A stretch of DNA of 43,772 nucleotides from Candidatus Williamhamiltonella defendens (GTDB taxonomy: Bacteria > Pseudomonadota > Gammaproteobacteria > Enterobacterales > Enterobacteriaceae). The notes beneath the pieces are model-generated. The model saw only the letters and a list, made by a program, of their open reading frames with translations. It was not told the DNA's origin and searched no databases. The translations under genes were made by a program, and so were the position numbers. How positions within the stretch are numbered: position 1 is the first letter of the stretch; each line of letters opens with the position of its first letter. This document shows positions 31,985 through 42,439 of this stretch, piece after piece. The stretch covers positions 1 through 43,772 of the forward strand of contig NZ_CAADHL010000006.1 in the NCBI RefSeq assembly GCF_900699045.1. The letters run 5' to 3'.

Positions 31985-32012
31985 GTAACTTGATTAAATC
32001 TTTGTCATCATA
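31985..32012 (+). promoter_or_regulatory. Candidate sigma-E promoter of degP
   Basis: GTAACTT (31985-31991) and TCATA (32008-32012), 16 nt apart, resemble the E. coli degP sigma-E promoter (GGAACTT, 16 nt, TCTGA) in sequence and spacing, 57 nt before the start codon. AT-rich DNA makes such matches easy, so this is a candidate only. Confidence 0.4.
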
Positions 32013-32068
32013 TTCAATCTTTTTTTTAATAAAAAGAATTCTTTATTTTTTAAAAAGAGAAACAAATC

Positions 32069-33496
32069 ATGAAAAATACAGCCATAAAAAAAATGACTTT
32101 AGCATTGAGTGTGCTCGCATTAAACATAGGATTAACAATCGGAATAATACCTGTCAAAGCTGCTGAAACAATGCTTTCTCATAGTCAGCAGTCACTTCCA
32201 AGCTTAGCGCCTATGCTGGCAAAAGTCATGCCTTCGGTGGTCAGCATCAGTGTTGAAGGTAGTACTACTGTGAATAATTCGAGAATGCCGCCACAGTTTC
32301 AGGATTTTTTTGGAAAAAGATCCCCATTTTGTCAAGAGGATTCTCCATTCCAAGACTCTCCTTTTTGCCAAAGGAGTTCCCCATCGATGAAAGAAAAATT
32401 CAATGGATTAGGCTCAGGAGTAGTTATAAATGCCAATAAAGGCTATATCGTGACCAATTACCACTTAGTCGAAAACGTCAATAAAATTCAAGTACAGTTA
32501 GATGATGGTCGTCAATATAATGCAGAAGTGGTCGGGAAGGATGCGCGTACTGACATTGCATTACTACAATTTAAAAATTTTAAAAATTTAACTGCAGCTA
32601 AAATGGCGGATTCTGATGAACTACGTGTGGGGGATTACGTTGTCGCTATAGGTAATCCTTATGGATTGGGGGAAACCGCCACATCAGGAATTGTTTCAGC
32701 GCTGGGAAGAAGTGGTTTAAATAGAGAAAATTATGAGAATTTTATTCAAACTGACGCGGCGATCAACCGTGGTAATTCAGGTGGGGCATTGGTGAATTTA
32801 AATGGTGAACTCGTTGGCATGAACACCGCTATTTTAACGCCGGATGGAGGCAACATTGGTATTGGATTTGCTATCCCCAGCAATATGCTTAAAGATTTAA
32901 CAAACCAAATGGCGAAAGGGGGGGAAGTAAAGCGGTCTGAATTAGGGATTGTAGGTGCTGAACTTAATGCGGAATTAGCGAAAGAAATGAATTTAAATGT
33001 TCAAAAAGGTGCATTGGTCACTCAAGTTTTACCGAAGTCTGCCGCCGAGAAAGCTGGTATTAAAGTAGGGGACACCATCGTCAAAATAAACGATAAACCT
33101 TTGAATAGTTTCTTTGAACTGAGGGCTAAAATTGGCACATTACCAGTAGGAAGCAACGTGGCCTTAGGTGTGTTACGTGATTCAAAATTAATTTCACTGA
33201 AAGTGATTTTAGAAGAAAGTGTTCGTGATAAAATAGAGTCCGAAAATATTGCGGGTATTCAAGGTGCGGAATTAAGCGACTTTTCTGGTAAAGGTGTAAA
33301 AGTCAACAATATCAAAGTTGGTAGTAATGCCGCTTCCTTAGGCTTAAAAAAGGGAGACATTATTACTCATGTCGCCCAGCAAAAAATTAAAAATATTGCT
33401 CAGCTACGCAAAATCCTCGATAAAAAATCTCATTTATTAATACTGAATATCGAACGCGGTGAAGAGAAACTTTTAATTATCATTCAGAATAAATAA
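32069..33496 (+). CDS. degP: Periplasmic serine protease/chaperone DegP
   Basis: HtrA-type protease that degrades misfolded envelope proteins. A signal peptide with a Lys-rich start and hydrophobic core ends near PVKA-AE (about residue 31). The catalytic triad is His132 (TNYHLVEN), Asp162 (ARTDIALLQ) and Ser237 (RGNSGGAL). The Cys-bearing LA-loop with two SPFCQ repeats (residues 85-101) is kept as in E. coli. Two PDZ domains follow (about residues 290-380 and 395-475). Length is 475 aa against 474. Intact despite decay on both sides, suggesting that envelope protein quality control is still needed. Confidence 0.97.
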   Translation: MKNTAIKKMTLALSVLALNIGLTIGIIPVKAAETMLSHSQQSLPSLAPMLAKVMPSVVSISVEGSTTVNNSRMPPQFQDFFGKRSPFCQEDSPFQDSPFCQRSSPSMKEKFNGLGSGVVINANKGYIVTNYHLVENVNKIQVQLDDGRQYNAEVVGKDARTDIALLQFKNFKNLTAAKMADSDELRVGDYVVAIGNPYGLGETATSGIVSALGRSGLNRENYENFIQTDAAINRGNSGGALVNLNGELVGMNTAILTPDGGNIGIGFAIPSNMLKDLTNQMAKGGEVKRSELGIVGAELNAELAKEMNLNVQKGALVTQVLPKSAAEKAGIKVGDTIVKINDKPLNSFFELRAKIGTLPVGSNVALGVLRDSKLISLKVILEESVRDKIESENIAGIQGAELSDFSGKGVKVNNIKVGSNAASLGLKKGDIITHVAQQKIKNIAQLRKILDKKSHLLILNIERGEEKLLIIIQNK

Positions 33497-33509
33497 ATCT
33501 ATCTTACAC

Positions 33510-33529
33510 TCCCTGCAAAAAAGCAGGGA
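33510..33529 (+). terminator. Stem-loop after degP
   Basis: TCCCTGC, a six-A loop and GCAGGGA form a perfect 7-bp stem starting 14 nt after the degP stop. No T-run follows, so it may act as a transcript-end stabiliser or a weak terminator. Confidence 0.45.
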
Positions 33530-33836
33530 CTAAGCACCTCACTCGACCTCTTTCAAAACCATAGCGAGGTCTGTGTCGACAAAGTCGTAGCACTGCCGAC
33601 AGCAATAATACACATGTTTGTGAATAACGATGAGCTTGCTGGTGTATTGATATATCAAAATGGCCATCATTTATGAATAAACTTCTTTTATTATCTTTAA
33701 TTTTTCAGTTACCTTTAGCAATGAGTTCTATCTCAATACCTTTGAGTAAAGTTAGAATCTCTTTATTAAAAGAGATTTGTGTAAAACAAAACAATACTGC
33801 TTTACAGTATTTTTTATTACGACAACAAGTAAATTT
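33530..33836. other. Stretch without an assigned gene before proQ
   Basis: A frame at 33673-33879 has a signal-peptide-like start (MNKLLLLSLIFQLPLAMSS) but no good ribosome-binding site, and it overlaps the proQ remnant, so it is probably not a gene. On the minus strand a short Cys-containing piece (HKHVYYCCRQCYDFVD) near 33570-33620 may be a remnant of an unknown protein. Confidence 0.3.
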
Positions 33837-34176
33837 ATGGAAAATAAATCTCAATTTAATAGAATTAAATCAGTTTTGACGTTTTTATCTCAAAAATTTC
33901 CACGTTTTTTTGTGCTTCAAGGCAAAGTACGACCTCTAAAAATTGGTATGTTCAGGATTGAACTAAACCTTTTCAAGGAGATAAAGTGACTCAAACACAA
34001 TTACTCTCAGCTGTGCGTTTATATACCTATACTTTAGGCTGACGTTATCTTTTTTCGATAAAAGAAGAAGAAAAAAATTGATTTAAAGGGGGTTTTTATG
34101 CGAAACGGTTACAGAACAACACGATAAGCCCGCGCACAAACAGATTTCAGATGCAAAAATACGTCGACAAAAATAA
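33837..34176 (+). pseudogene. proQ: proQ pseudogene (RNA chaperone)
   Basis: From ATG 33837 the frame reads MENKSQFNRIKSVLTFLSQ, then KFPRFFVLQGKVRPLKIGMF (E. coli ProQ [20 protein letters not shown]), is shifted, then gives TQLLSAVRLYTYTLG-stop-RYLF (E. coli QLRSALRLYTSSWRYLYG) and a worn TEQHDKPAHKQISDAKIRRQK. The FinO-type domain is broken by stops and shifts, and the basic linker and C-terminal domain are absent. ProQ binds structured sRNAs and mRNA 3' ends. The proQ-prc-htpX order is that of E. coli. Confidence 0.88.
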
Positions 34177-34249
34177 AAAATGATACTCAAATGAACAAAA
34201 AGTCTTAAGCCATTTTAAACCGTGATCAACCTGGGTGATGAATAAATTA

Positions 34250-36345
34250 ATGAAACTGCGATTTACTACTGGGTTATTTTTTATTTAGTATTTAGCAGTT
34301 ATGCTAAAAGTACTGTTTATAACATTGCGAGTCTACCTTAGTTGTATCAAGAGATACAGCACGCTAATGTAAGTCAACGTGTAGTGTTGTATTTGATGTA
34401 TTCTCATTATCGTCAATTTAATTTAGATAAGGCTTTTCAAACAAACTTTTTAACTGCTACCTTAATATGCTAGATCCTCGTCACAATATATTATTGATTT
34501 CTGATATTTATCCATTTATGGAAAAATCTATTTTATCTAATGAGTTAAAAGCAGGTCATTTGTCGATGGCTAACGATTTATTCAATATTATTCCAAAACG
34601 TCGCTTCGAGCGTTATCAATATACGCTCTCTTTATTAGAAAAACCCATGATGTTTACGGGTAAGGATAAAATTGCAGTTGATCATTCAAATACCCCTTGG
34701 CCATCAAATGAAAGGAGCTCAATCATCTTTGGGATCTCAAGGTAAAGTTCGAACAACGGAATCTCAAATTAGCAGGGAAAACAGACAGTGAAATTAAAAA
34801 AACTTTGATCAAACGTTACCATTTTGCCCTAAAAAATCTTATACAAACCAATAATGAAGATGTATTTCAAATAATTATGAATTCTTTTGCTCATGAACTG
34901 GATCCCCATACAAGTTACCTTTCCCCTTGTAATACAGATTAGTTTAATATAGAAATTAGTTTGTATCTTGAAGGCATCTGGGCAGTACTACAAACCGATG
35001 GAGAGTATACGATAATAAGAATCGTTGATTCCTGATGGGCTGCCGAAAAAAGCAAAGTGCTTTCGGTTGGTGACCATATTGTTAGGGTAGGGCAAATGAA
35101 TCAACCGACAGTGGATGTTGTTGACTGGCGTTTGGATAATTTGGTTACTCTGATCAAAGGCCCTGAAGGGATAAAAGTACGTTTAGAGATTTTGTCTGTA
35201 GATAAAAATAAAAAATCTAAAATCGTCACACTAACGAGAGCATTTATCAAGTTCAAAGATCGTGCTGTAAAAATTTCCATGAAAAGTACGGGTAAAGGTT
35301 TAAATGAAGAAAAAATCGGGATACTAAAAATTCCTTGTTTTTACATTGGCTTGACAGAAGATGTAAAAAACAATTACAACAAGCGCATAATTAGCATCTC
35401 AGCGCTATTGTTATTGATTTACGAGGCAACGGTGGGGTGCATTAACAGAATCTATGTCTTTATTGGGTTTATTTATTTCTGGTGAAACTATCTTACAAAT
35501 CAAATATAATCACGATAAAATCTAAAAACAAAAAAGAGCGATTCAAAAGTTTATTATAAAGGCCCACTTGTCTTATTGGTTGATCGTCATAGTGCTTCTA
35601 GCTCTGAAATATTTGCAGCGGCTATGCAAGATTATAGCAGAACGTTAATTGTAGGGGATCGCACCTTTGGGAAAGGCACAGTGCAACTGCATCGCTCCTT
35701 AAATGGTTTTTACGATAGGGTATTACATCCAGAATGGCTTAAAATAGGATCAATACAATATACCATTCAAAAATTTTATCGAGTCAATGGAGGTAGTACT
35801 CAAATTAAAGGAGTTATACCCGATATTCTTATGCAAACAGAAATAGATCCTTCAAAAACAGGTGAAAGCTTTGAAAAGAATGCGTTACATTGGGATAGCA
35901 TTCAAGCCATCAAATGTACTAAACGGTCTGATTTAGAATCGATGCAACCTATTTTGTTAAAAACTCACAAAAAACGAATTCAAGATGATCCTGAATTTAA
36001 AAATATTGAGCAGGATATTTCTCGTTATCATATTTGGAAAAAAACAAAATACCGTATCTCTTAATTATATTGAATGCATGAAAGAGTATATGGATGAAGA
36101 CCATATACACTTAGAATGCTTAAATCAACATTTCATAAAATGAGAAAAAACCCATAAACTCTTTGAAAAAGCTGCATAAAGATTATCAACCCCCTGATTC
36201 TTATTTAGATGAAAGTGTTCATATTGCAATAGATGTAGCTCACTTGAAAATAGGAAAAAATCTTTTAAAACTGATGCAGTTTATCAAGAAATACAAGCCC
36301 AACATTTTTATTAATTTACATTTTTTTGTTGTTTTTTATTATTAA
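34250..36345 (+). pseudogene. prc: prc (tsp) pseudogene, tail-specific protease
   Basis: Follows E. coli Prc throughout: SHYRQFNLDKAFQ, KRRFERYQYTLSLLEKPM, KRYHFALKNLIQTNNEDVF, ELDPHTSYLSP, a PDZ block (SVGDHIVRVGQ, DVVDWRLDNLVTLIKGPEG), DRAVKISMKSTGKG, then after a shift [20 protein letters not shown] with the catalytic Ser and FGKGTVQ with the catalytic Lys, [20 protein letters not shown], and the tail DYQPPDSYLDESVHIAIDVA. At least six stops or shifts break it, including TAG in SPCNTD-stop-FN and loss of frame at IDLRGNGG. Prc processes FtsI and degrades lipoproteins and SsrA-tagged proteins in the periplasm. Long open pieces (35057-35485, 35576-36064) suggest fairly recent inactivation. 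Confidence 0.94.
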
Positions 36346-36362
36346 TCAGGAAATCACTTTTT

Positions 36363-37238
36363 ATGATGCGTCTTATTTTATTTATTTTTACTAACTTATC
36401 AGTCATGTTAGTTTTCGGGGTGATATTGAGTCTGCTTGGGATTCAATCTGGCAGCGTCTCTGGTCTTATTATTATGGCCGGCCTTTTTGGCTTTGGAGGC
36501 GCTTTTATTTCATTACTGATATCAAAATGGATGGCACTACGTTCAGTCGGAGGCAAAGTAATAGAAACACCGAATAACGAGACGGAGCGTTGGTTGATAA
36601 ATATGATTCGGAGACAATCTCAATCTCTAGGTGTGGAGATGCCTCAAGTCTCTATTTATGAAGCACAAGATATGAATGCTTTTGCAACGGGCGCGCGACG
36701 TAATGCTTCTTTGGTAGCTGTCAGCACTGGTTTACTACAAAATATGAGCCGTGATGAAGCAGAAGCTGTCGTTGCGCATGAAATGAGTCATATTTCTAAC
36801 GGTGACATGGTCACGATGACTTTGATTCAAGGCGTAGTTAATACTTTTGTTATATTTATCTCTCGTTTGCTTGCTCAAATTGTCTCTGGTTTTATGTCGG
36901 ATCAGCGTGAAGGTGAACAAAGCTCACCGAATCCGATAGTGTACTTCCTCATTTCTACAGTATTAGAATTAGTATTTGGCATACTTGCCAGTATCATCAC
37001 TTTATGGTTTTCTCGTCACCGTGAATTTCATGCAGATGCAGGGGCCGCTAAACTGGTCGGACGTCAGAAAATGATATCAGCTTTAGAAAGACTTAAAAGT
37101 AGCTATGAACCGCAGGAAGCCAATAGCTTGATGGCATTGTGTATTAACGGGAAAACCAAAGCTTTCTGTGAATTATTCATGACCCATCCTTCTATTGAGA
37201 GACGAATTACAGCGCTAAAATCCGGCCAGTATTTATAA
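36363..37238 (+). CDS. htpX: Membrane metalloprotease HtpX
   Basis: Zinc protease of the inner membrane that works with FtsH on misfolded membrane proteins. 291 aa against 293 in E. coli. Two N-terminal membrane segments are followed by [37 protein letters not shown], the zinc motif HEMSH (His139, Glu140, His143; HEISH in E. coli), [20 protein letters not shown], a second pair of hydrophobic segments and the third-ligand region [17 protein letters not shown]. The ATGATG start equals the E. coli MMR start and has AGGA upstream. The neighbouring prc is dead, so HtpX and DegP carry on without Prc. Confidence 0.97.
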   Translation: MMRLILFIFTNLSVMLVFGVILSLLGIQSGSVSGLIIMAGLFGFGGAFISLLISKWMALRSVGGKVIETPNNETERWLINMIRRQSQSLGVEMPQVSIYEAQDMNAFATGARRNASLVAVSTGLLQNMSRDEAEAVVAHEMSHISNGDMVTMTLIQGVVNTFVIFISRLLAQIVSGFMSDQREGEQSSPNPIVYFLISTVLELVFGILASIITLWFSRHREFHADAGAAKLVGRQKMISALERLKSSYEPQEANSLMALCINGKTKAFCELFMTHPSIERRITALKSGQYL

Positions 37239-37339
37239 TAGTAAAAAACAATTCATTTTTTCAATAATCACCGTATTAATTTTGAGTGATGATTAGCGTT
37301 TTATAACTGAGTACATTTAAAATAAAAATAAATAAATTA

Positions 37340-38146
37340 ATGACTAAATTAGTCAGCATGATTGTCATTTTAATGCTGACAAGTTTCTACTTGTCTCATA
37401 CAATAGATCATTGTCATTATAAAGTAGATACTCGTTATCCTACAGTAGGAAAAAATGATCGAATCAACTCGATAGTTTTACATTACACAGCTCTTAACGC
37501 GTTGACTCAGCAAAAAGTAAGGGCTCATTATCTTTTCCTGAAAAATTCAACACAACTAGTAATAAAGCAGTTGTTTTATAACGTGTCCCCGAAGTCAAAC
37601 AAGCTTGACACGTAGTTATTAGCGCAATTGCACAAGCTTAAATGATACTTCTTGAGAGATTGAGATTGTGAACTGAGGATATACAACAATGTTTTTTGGG
37701 AATCGCTGGGTATCCCTTTAATAATAAGCAGAAACTCCTCATCAAACATATTGAACATTTCACTAAAGATCTTGTTAAACGATATAATATAAAATCTACC
37801 AATGTGCTCGCTTATAGTGATATTGCTCCGTTGAGAAAAAATGATCCAAGTCCTTTGTTTTTGGAACAACTTGCAAAAAATAGGAGTGAAGATACTAGCC
37901 GGATCAGGTTTTTGTAAAAATATATAAATCCCCGAAATGCAAAAGATCTTGCTTCTGTTGCTAACATCCAAAGATTGCTCGTTCAATACGAACTATATCA
38001 TTCCACAAACAAGTCAATTATATCCCGACAAAAATAAAGTGATCAGCGCATTTCAAATGCATTTTAGGATATCTGATTTCATTGTGGGGCTAGATGCCTA
38101 AACTGGAGCGATTGCAGCCGCTTTTATTGATAAATATCCATTTTAA
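37340..38146 (+). pseudogene. amiD: amiD pseudogene (N-acetylmuramoyl-L-alanine amidase)
   Basis: Begins with a hydrophobic leader, then YKVDTRYPTVGKNDRIN and SIVLHYTALN (AmiD VLVIHYTADD) and QKVRAHYLF; after a broken middle section it resumes with KDLVKRYNIKSTNVLAYSDI and APLRKNDPSPLFLEQLA (AmiD VAHADIAPQRKDDPGPLFPW), and ends VISAFQMHFR and TGAIAAAFIDKY. The second zinc histidine (AHAD) is Tyr here (AYSD). Frameshifts and stops confirm loss. AmiD is an outer-membrane lipoprotein that trims cell-wall fragments. The lipobox Cys is not seen. Confidence 0.85.
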
Positions 38147-38199
38147 GGTGATTTGTACGAAGCGTGGGATATGTTGAATATATTGATCGAGTATTAGAA

Positions 38200-38790
38200 A
38201 TAATAATTTCTTTCAATACATGTTACGATAATATTCTCATGTATCTCGGTATACTTTAAATAATCTATATGTTGCGCGCAATGAGACCTTTTCAGTCTAA
38301 TACGTAGAGTGAGCTTCTCCGGGATACGCTAGGTATATGTTTTCCAACTCCATGTTTTTTCATCTGGCAAAATGTTGTCAGATCGAAATTAAGCTGTACA
38401 CTAACATTTCACCTAAAATGTTTCTATTTTTCAGAAATATATGAACCGTTTTTTTACTTCTGTTGCGTAAAACATAAGCGGATAATACGCTTGAAGTTCT
38501 CGTTTCCCATGGGTACCAGAATAAACTATGATTTTCAATTTGTCTCCAGAGTAATGAGAGGGTTTTTTAAAAAACTTAATTGCATTGATTCTGATTACAA
38601 AGTGATTGCAGTGATCTCTCGAATCCACTTCTTAAGCATTCAGAGAAACATTCTATTATTTGACTCTCTCCTGACACAAGATAAGTGTATTAAAACTGCA
38701 AGATGTTTTGTCAAATTGACATCTTGTAGTACTGATGATGTCCGTTGCCATTACCTTATTTTTTAACCTTATCCGGCTGATTACAAAATT
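38200..38790 (-). pseudogene. Unidentified decayed gene
   Basis: The minus strand carries protein-like text in several frames: MATDIISTTRCQ, MLKKWIREITAIT, then an open piece at 38431-38628 with FVIRINAIKFFKKPSHYSGD, KLKIIVYSGTHGKRELQ and YYPLMFYATEVKKRF, and further DNILPDEKTWSWKTY and RIPEKLTLRIRLKRS. I do not recognise the family. Extents are approximate. The stretch 38791-38999 shows nothing clear. Confidence 0.35.
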
Positions 38791-38999
38791 AACATTTAAT
38801 TTTAATTTTTGCCATCAATGATGGATGCAAAACATTCTAATCAGTGACCATTATTTTTCTTATTTTTAGGTAAAATTACATAATAACTTTAAAAAGACTC
38901 AATGAAGTTGACGTGAAAATTATCATTTCTCCCTAGGTTAGCGCTGATAATTTAGTGAGGAAAAGTGAGTCACAACTGATGTCATCAGAAATCGCTTTT

Positions 39000-39563
39000 T
39001 TAATCCCCTGAAATTTTTGGTGATAAAAGATATTTTTTGATAACCCGACATTTGTGTTGTTCAAAAATATCATCGACCACTTGACGAGAAAGCAAACGGA
39101 AATCCCCTACGTGCTCTTCTATTTTTGCAAAGATATTTTGTTATGTACTTTATAAAACATCGAAGAACTAATGCGCTTCAAGTATCTATCTGAAGGGCGT
39201 TCTGTCCTTTTAGACAGAATAATATCAACCCCTCTTTCCCATTTTTAATCATCATAGGAATAACATTAATAGGATCCTGTAAATCAACATCTATCTGGAT
39301 CATCAACTCACTAGTAGCATGAACTAACTCTGCAAAAAGAGTCGCTTCTTTCTAAAGTTTCTTAAAAAATTAATTAAAGTAATAATAGGATCTGCCAGTG
39401 ATAACGTGCCAATGATATGCGAGGTTTTATCTCGACTACTATCAGTGATAAATATGATTTCAATTTCATACCGAAAGAGCGGCTGAAAATCACTAACCGT
39501 GTGATAAAAAACAGGAAGGGCATCTTGTTCATTAAATACAGGAACAATCAAAGAGATTTTTAT
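39000..39563 (-). pseudogene. gtrB-like bactoprenol glucosyltransferase pseudogene
   Basis: The minus strand reads KISLIVPVFNEQDALPVFYH, VSDFQPLFRYEIEIIFITDS, LADPIITLINFLRNFRKE, then (after a shift) ATLFAELVHATSE, IQIDVDLQDPINVIPMMI, ILSKRTERPSDRYLKR, MFYKVHNKIS and GDFR-like text to a stop at 39000. This is the N-terminal GT-A fold of GtrB, the enzyme of phage-encoded O-antigen glucosylation that loads glucose onto undecaprenyl phosphate; ArnC is a related alternative, but VDLQDP and YKVHNKIS fit GtrB better. The expected ATG is ATA (39561-39563). The C-terminal membrane segments are absent. Confidence 0.78.
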
Positions 39564-40169
39564 ATTTTAGCTTACCTAAAAAAACGAAGAAAAAACAAGA
39601 AAAGATTATGACTAGGACTTATCTCTAAAGTTTTAACCATGTTTAAATTGCGTTTAAAACAAGAACCCCAACAAACATCAATAATATTTGATTGTATTTC
39701 GTTGTAATGCGACTAAAATTCTTTATCCGATTGAAAAATATTTCATTAAAATTACTTTTTTATAAAGATAGACATTATAGTCAATTTTTAATACACCATT
39801 GTTCCTACCAGGTGGTCAGTGCTACTCTCCCTTTCTCTTTTAATTTTCCATAAAATCACCACTATCATATCCTTTCCATGTCTGCCTTTAGAAGCTGATA
39901 ATAGTTTAGATAATTTTTCCCAAATCTTTTCATCTTGAGAACGAGTATCATGCCATTTTATGGCTATTAGCATACGATTGAAATGCGATTTAAAAAGTAA
40001 AATGACAATGGATTATACGTAGATAAATAGTTAGACCTGTGTTAATCCATCATCATGGTTCTGGCATCCTTAAAAATCCTCAATCGATATGGTCAGGCCG
40101 GAAAGGCGTAAGCCTAAAATTCATATCTCGGCTTTTCAGGTACTCTAATTAGAAGTGTTTGTTTATCTG
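39564..40169. other. Gene-poor decayed stretch
   Basis: One minus-strand frame at 39788-39973 (start MLIAIKWHDTRSQDEKIWEK) has no recognised family or clear ribosome-binding site. Nothing else is seen. Confidence 0.3.
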
Positions 40170-40350
40170 AAGACCAAAGGACCGATATGAGGGTATTTCC
40201 TCCTATCAGTGCGGTAGTAACCCGGTAAAACATAAAAAAGTGATATCAGACAAGGGGTATAACTTTAGTGAAGTGAAAAACCTGATTCTGCAAAATGGAA
40301 AAGCGCCGATGATTCCCCTCTCTGCTATTAAACTTTTTTAGAAAGATAAA
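40170..40350 (+). mobile_element. Transposase fragment, IS5-like
   Basis: The plus strand reads KKVISDKGYNFSEVKNLILQ followed by NGKAPMIPLSAIK and a stop. DKGY...L...G..PVIP is the second-Asp region of IS4/IS5-type DDE transposases. Upstream sequence is too decayed to follow, and no terminal inverted repeats were found. The family is uncertain. Confidence 0.45.
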
Positions 40351-41060
40351 ATAACACAAAAAGATTTCCTCACACTTAGATAAGCTAGATGTCATCAAAA
40401 AAATGACAGTGTCACTACAACTAGTACAACAAGCGTCATGGAAAAAGTGACTGCGATATCACCAAAACAGGGACACAAAAAAACACTATTACAAAAGATA
40501 AAAAAGACAATATATTTAAAAAATATCAACTACCTTAAACCCCTCCTTTGACAAAATCAAAATCGTTTTACCCAATCTAGGTAGAACTGTCTACTTGGCT
40601 ACTAGAACGCACCTAGGATTCCTGGATGCAGTATCGCAAGGCAATCAACCCTCGCTACAAGCACATGAAACACAGTGTCATCATCAGCAATCTGGCCCCA
40701 ACAGAAAACTAGCTGACTATATCGGAGAGCGGGTGATGGACCGGATGCAGGAAAGCGGAAGCAGCACACTGGCATTCACCTAGGACAGTTATCGGCAACA
40801 GAAAAATCAGTGCGTTTCAAAGAGGTTGTATTTTAACGAATCTGCTACAGAAAATGACCGACCTCTTAGGCCCTGCTATCGCCTACAAATTAGGTCAAAG
40901 TATAGGTAGCAAGAGAGTCGCTCCCTATAAAAAGCCAGGTAAACAACCCACTGGCGCTCTTATGGATACAGGTGTCGCTTACATGTCATCTGACAGAGAA
41001 TCACTACACCAAATTTAAAGGAATTTAAACCATAAAAAAATTTTATTTCTATGATTTCAA
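40351..41060. other. Decayed protein-like sequence, unassigned
   Basis: The plus strand holds pieces that look once-coding: DKIKIVLPNLGRTVYLATRT, RKLADYIGERVMDRMQESGS, and in another frame LLQKMTDLLGPAIAYKLGQS and KPGKQPTGALMDTGVAYMSS before a stop near 41020. I cannot assign them; their position between a transposase remnant and phage genes suggests mobile DNA. Confidence 0.3.
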
Positions 41061-41069
41061 TCATTTTTT

Positions 41070-42020
41070 ATGAAATCTTCGATTCAGGCAAACTTTATCA
41101 GCTTGCATCATTGAAGGTCGAGTCATTGAATCGCACATTACTGCAGTCAGTGTCCTCTAGTTTCGCTTCAATTAGAAAAACCTCATTGCAATTGACACCA
41201 ATACACTCCGCTTTCTTTAATTCCGCTTAATTTAAAATAGCCCAAGACAGAAAAACTTCATCTTCCATATGGCTTTTTATAAATTGAACACTATTAAATA
41301 TAGTGTTATCAAAGTTCGCTTTCTATAACTCAAACTCAGAGAGACGAGTGTCCTTTAGGCACTTGTTTCCACTGAAATTCACCCTCTGTAGACTCGCTTC
41401 TCTAAAGTTCGTACTAAGTAGGTTTTTTATTCTTAAGTCTATGTCATCTAGTTTCGATTTCAAGATTATTGCGCAGTCTATATCGGTATTTTGCATTGTT
41501 GAGCCTCTAAAATCAGCCTTCTCTAGATTTGGCATGTGGGTAATTAAAACCCATTTAAGTTCGTGTTCGTTACATCTGTGCCTACTGGTAGACGTAGTCC
41601 ATTTAGCACTGTTTTTCTTTTTTCTTGTAACTGGTTGAATACATGTTTATACTCAATTTTAGAATCATACTTTTTTAAATCCGCTGGGTACTCTTCGTTA
41701 TGTTTTGCAATCAATTCTATTATTATTTTTATTATTATTGAGTTTGCAGAAGTAGATAAACCATTTTATATGGATCCAATTTTTCCCCTATGATGATTAG
41801 TATCGCTCAAGCAGGGAGAATCATCCTTTGTGATTTTGTTTGTTGTGTTTTCTGTTCTCGGTTTAGGTTTTGAAAAACAAAATAAATCTACGAAACGGGT
41901 GCAAATATCATTAGATACCTTTCGTAAAGCCTTTAAGAATCGACTGAGTTTATTAGATTTTGATGTTAGTGTGTGATGATTAATCGGTTGATTATTTTGA
42001 TTACTAACTAGGCCTGGCAA
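41070..42020 (-). pseudogene. Pentapeptide-repeat protein pseudogene
   Basis: The minus strand begins with a Ser/Asn/Lys-rich, non-repeat leader (41766-42020, containing SKSNKLSRFLKALRKVSNDI), then IKIIIELIAKHNEEYPADLK, HVFNQLQEKRKTVLNGLRLP and GTDVTNTNLNGF. It passes into A(D/N)LxX-type pentapeptide repeats: NLEKADFRGSTMQNTDIDCA, STNFREASLQRVNFSG, KANFDNTIFNSVQF, AKLEDTDCSNVRFNDSTF. Several stops and shifts break it. A polar leader plus a pentapeptide beta-helix recalls type III effectors such as PipB/PipB2, but such repeats occur in many proteins. The leader frame opens with TTG; the true start is unclear. Confidence 0.65.
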
Positions 42021-42439
42021 AAGGCTCTTCCTGCTATTACTTAAATGATTTTAATGAATAAAATATCAATGCCCTGAATAATATTTGTTCTTATTAAAAC
42101 GAGCTTTAAAGAACCTCTCAATTTTTATTGAATCTCTTGTCCTTCACTTCCGTCAATTGCACTTTTGTGCCTTAACCTGATCTGTTATGATTCGCTATCA
42201 TAAGGGTTTTCGTTTTTATGAGGCATAATGCCTGATATTCTCATCCGTTTTTTAGCAATACCTGCTGCGTATTTTACACCCTTTTGCTAATCAAAACGAA
42301 TGATATTTTCCTCAACACCCGTTTTCACCATATATGCCTCAACAAAGCGGAAGTCTATTTTTAACGACTAAGTACTAACAGAGAGGCTGGAATATCTCTT
42401 ATTAAAACGCCATACTAAGTCACTGCCTGATGCATTAGA
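42021..42439. other. Gene-free stretch before the phage remnants
   Basis: AT-rich with no readable frame or fragment that I can assign. By phage gene order a holin or endolysin could once have been here, but none is seen. Confidence 0.3.

Noticed and set aside
33673..33879. 68-residue frame with a signal-peptide-like start
   Set aside because: No ribosome-binding site, overlaps the proQ remnant and matches no family.
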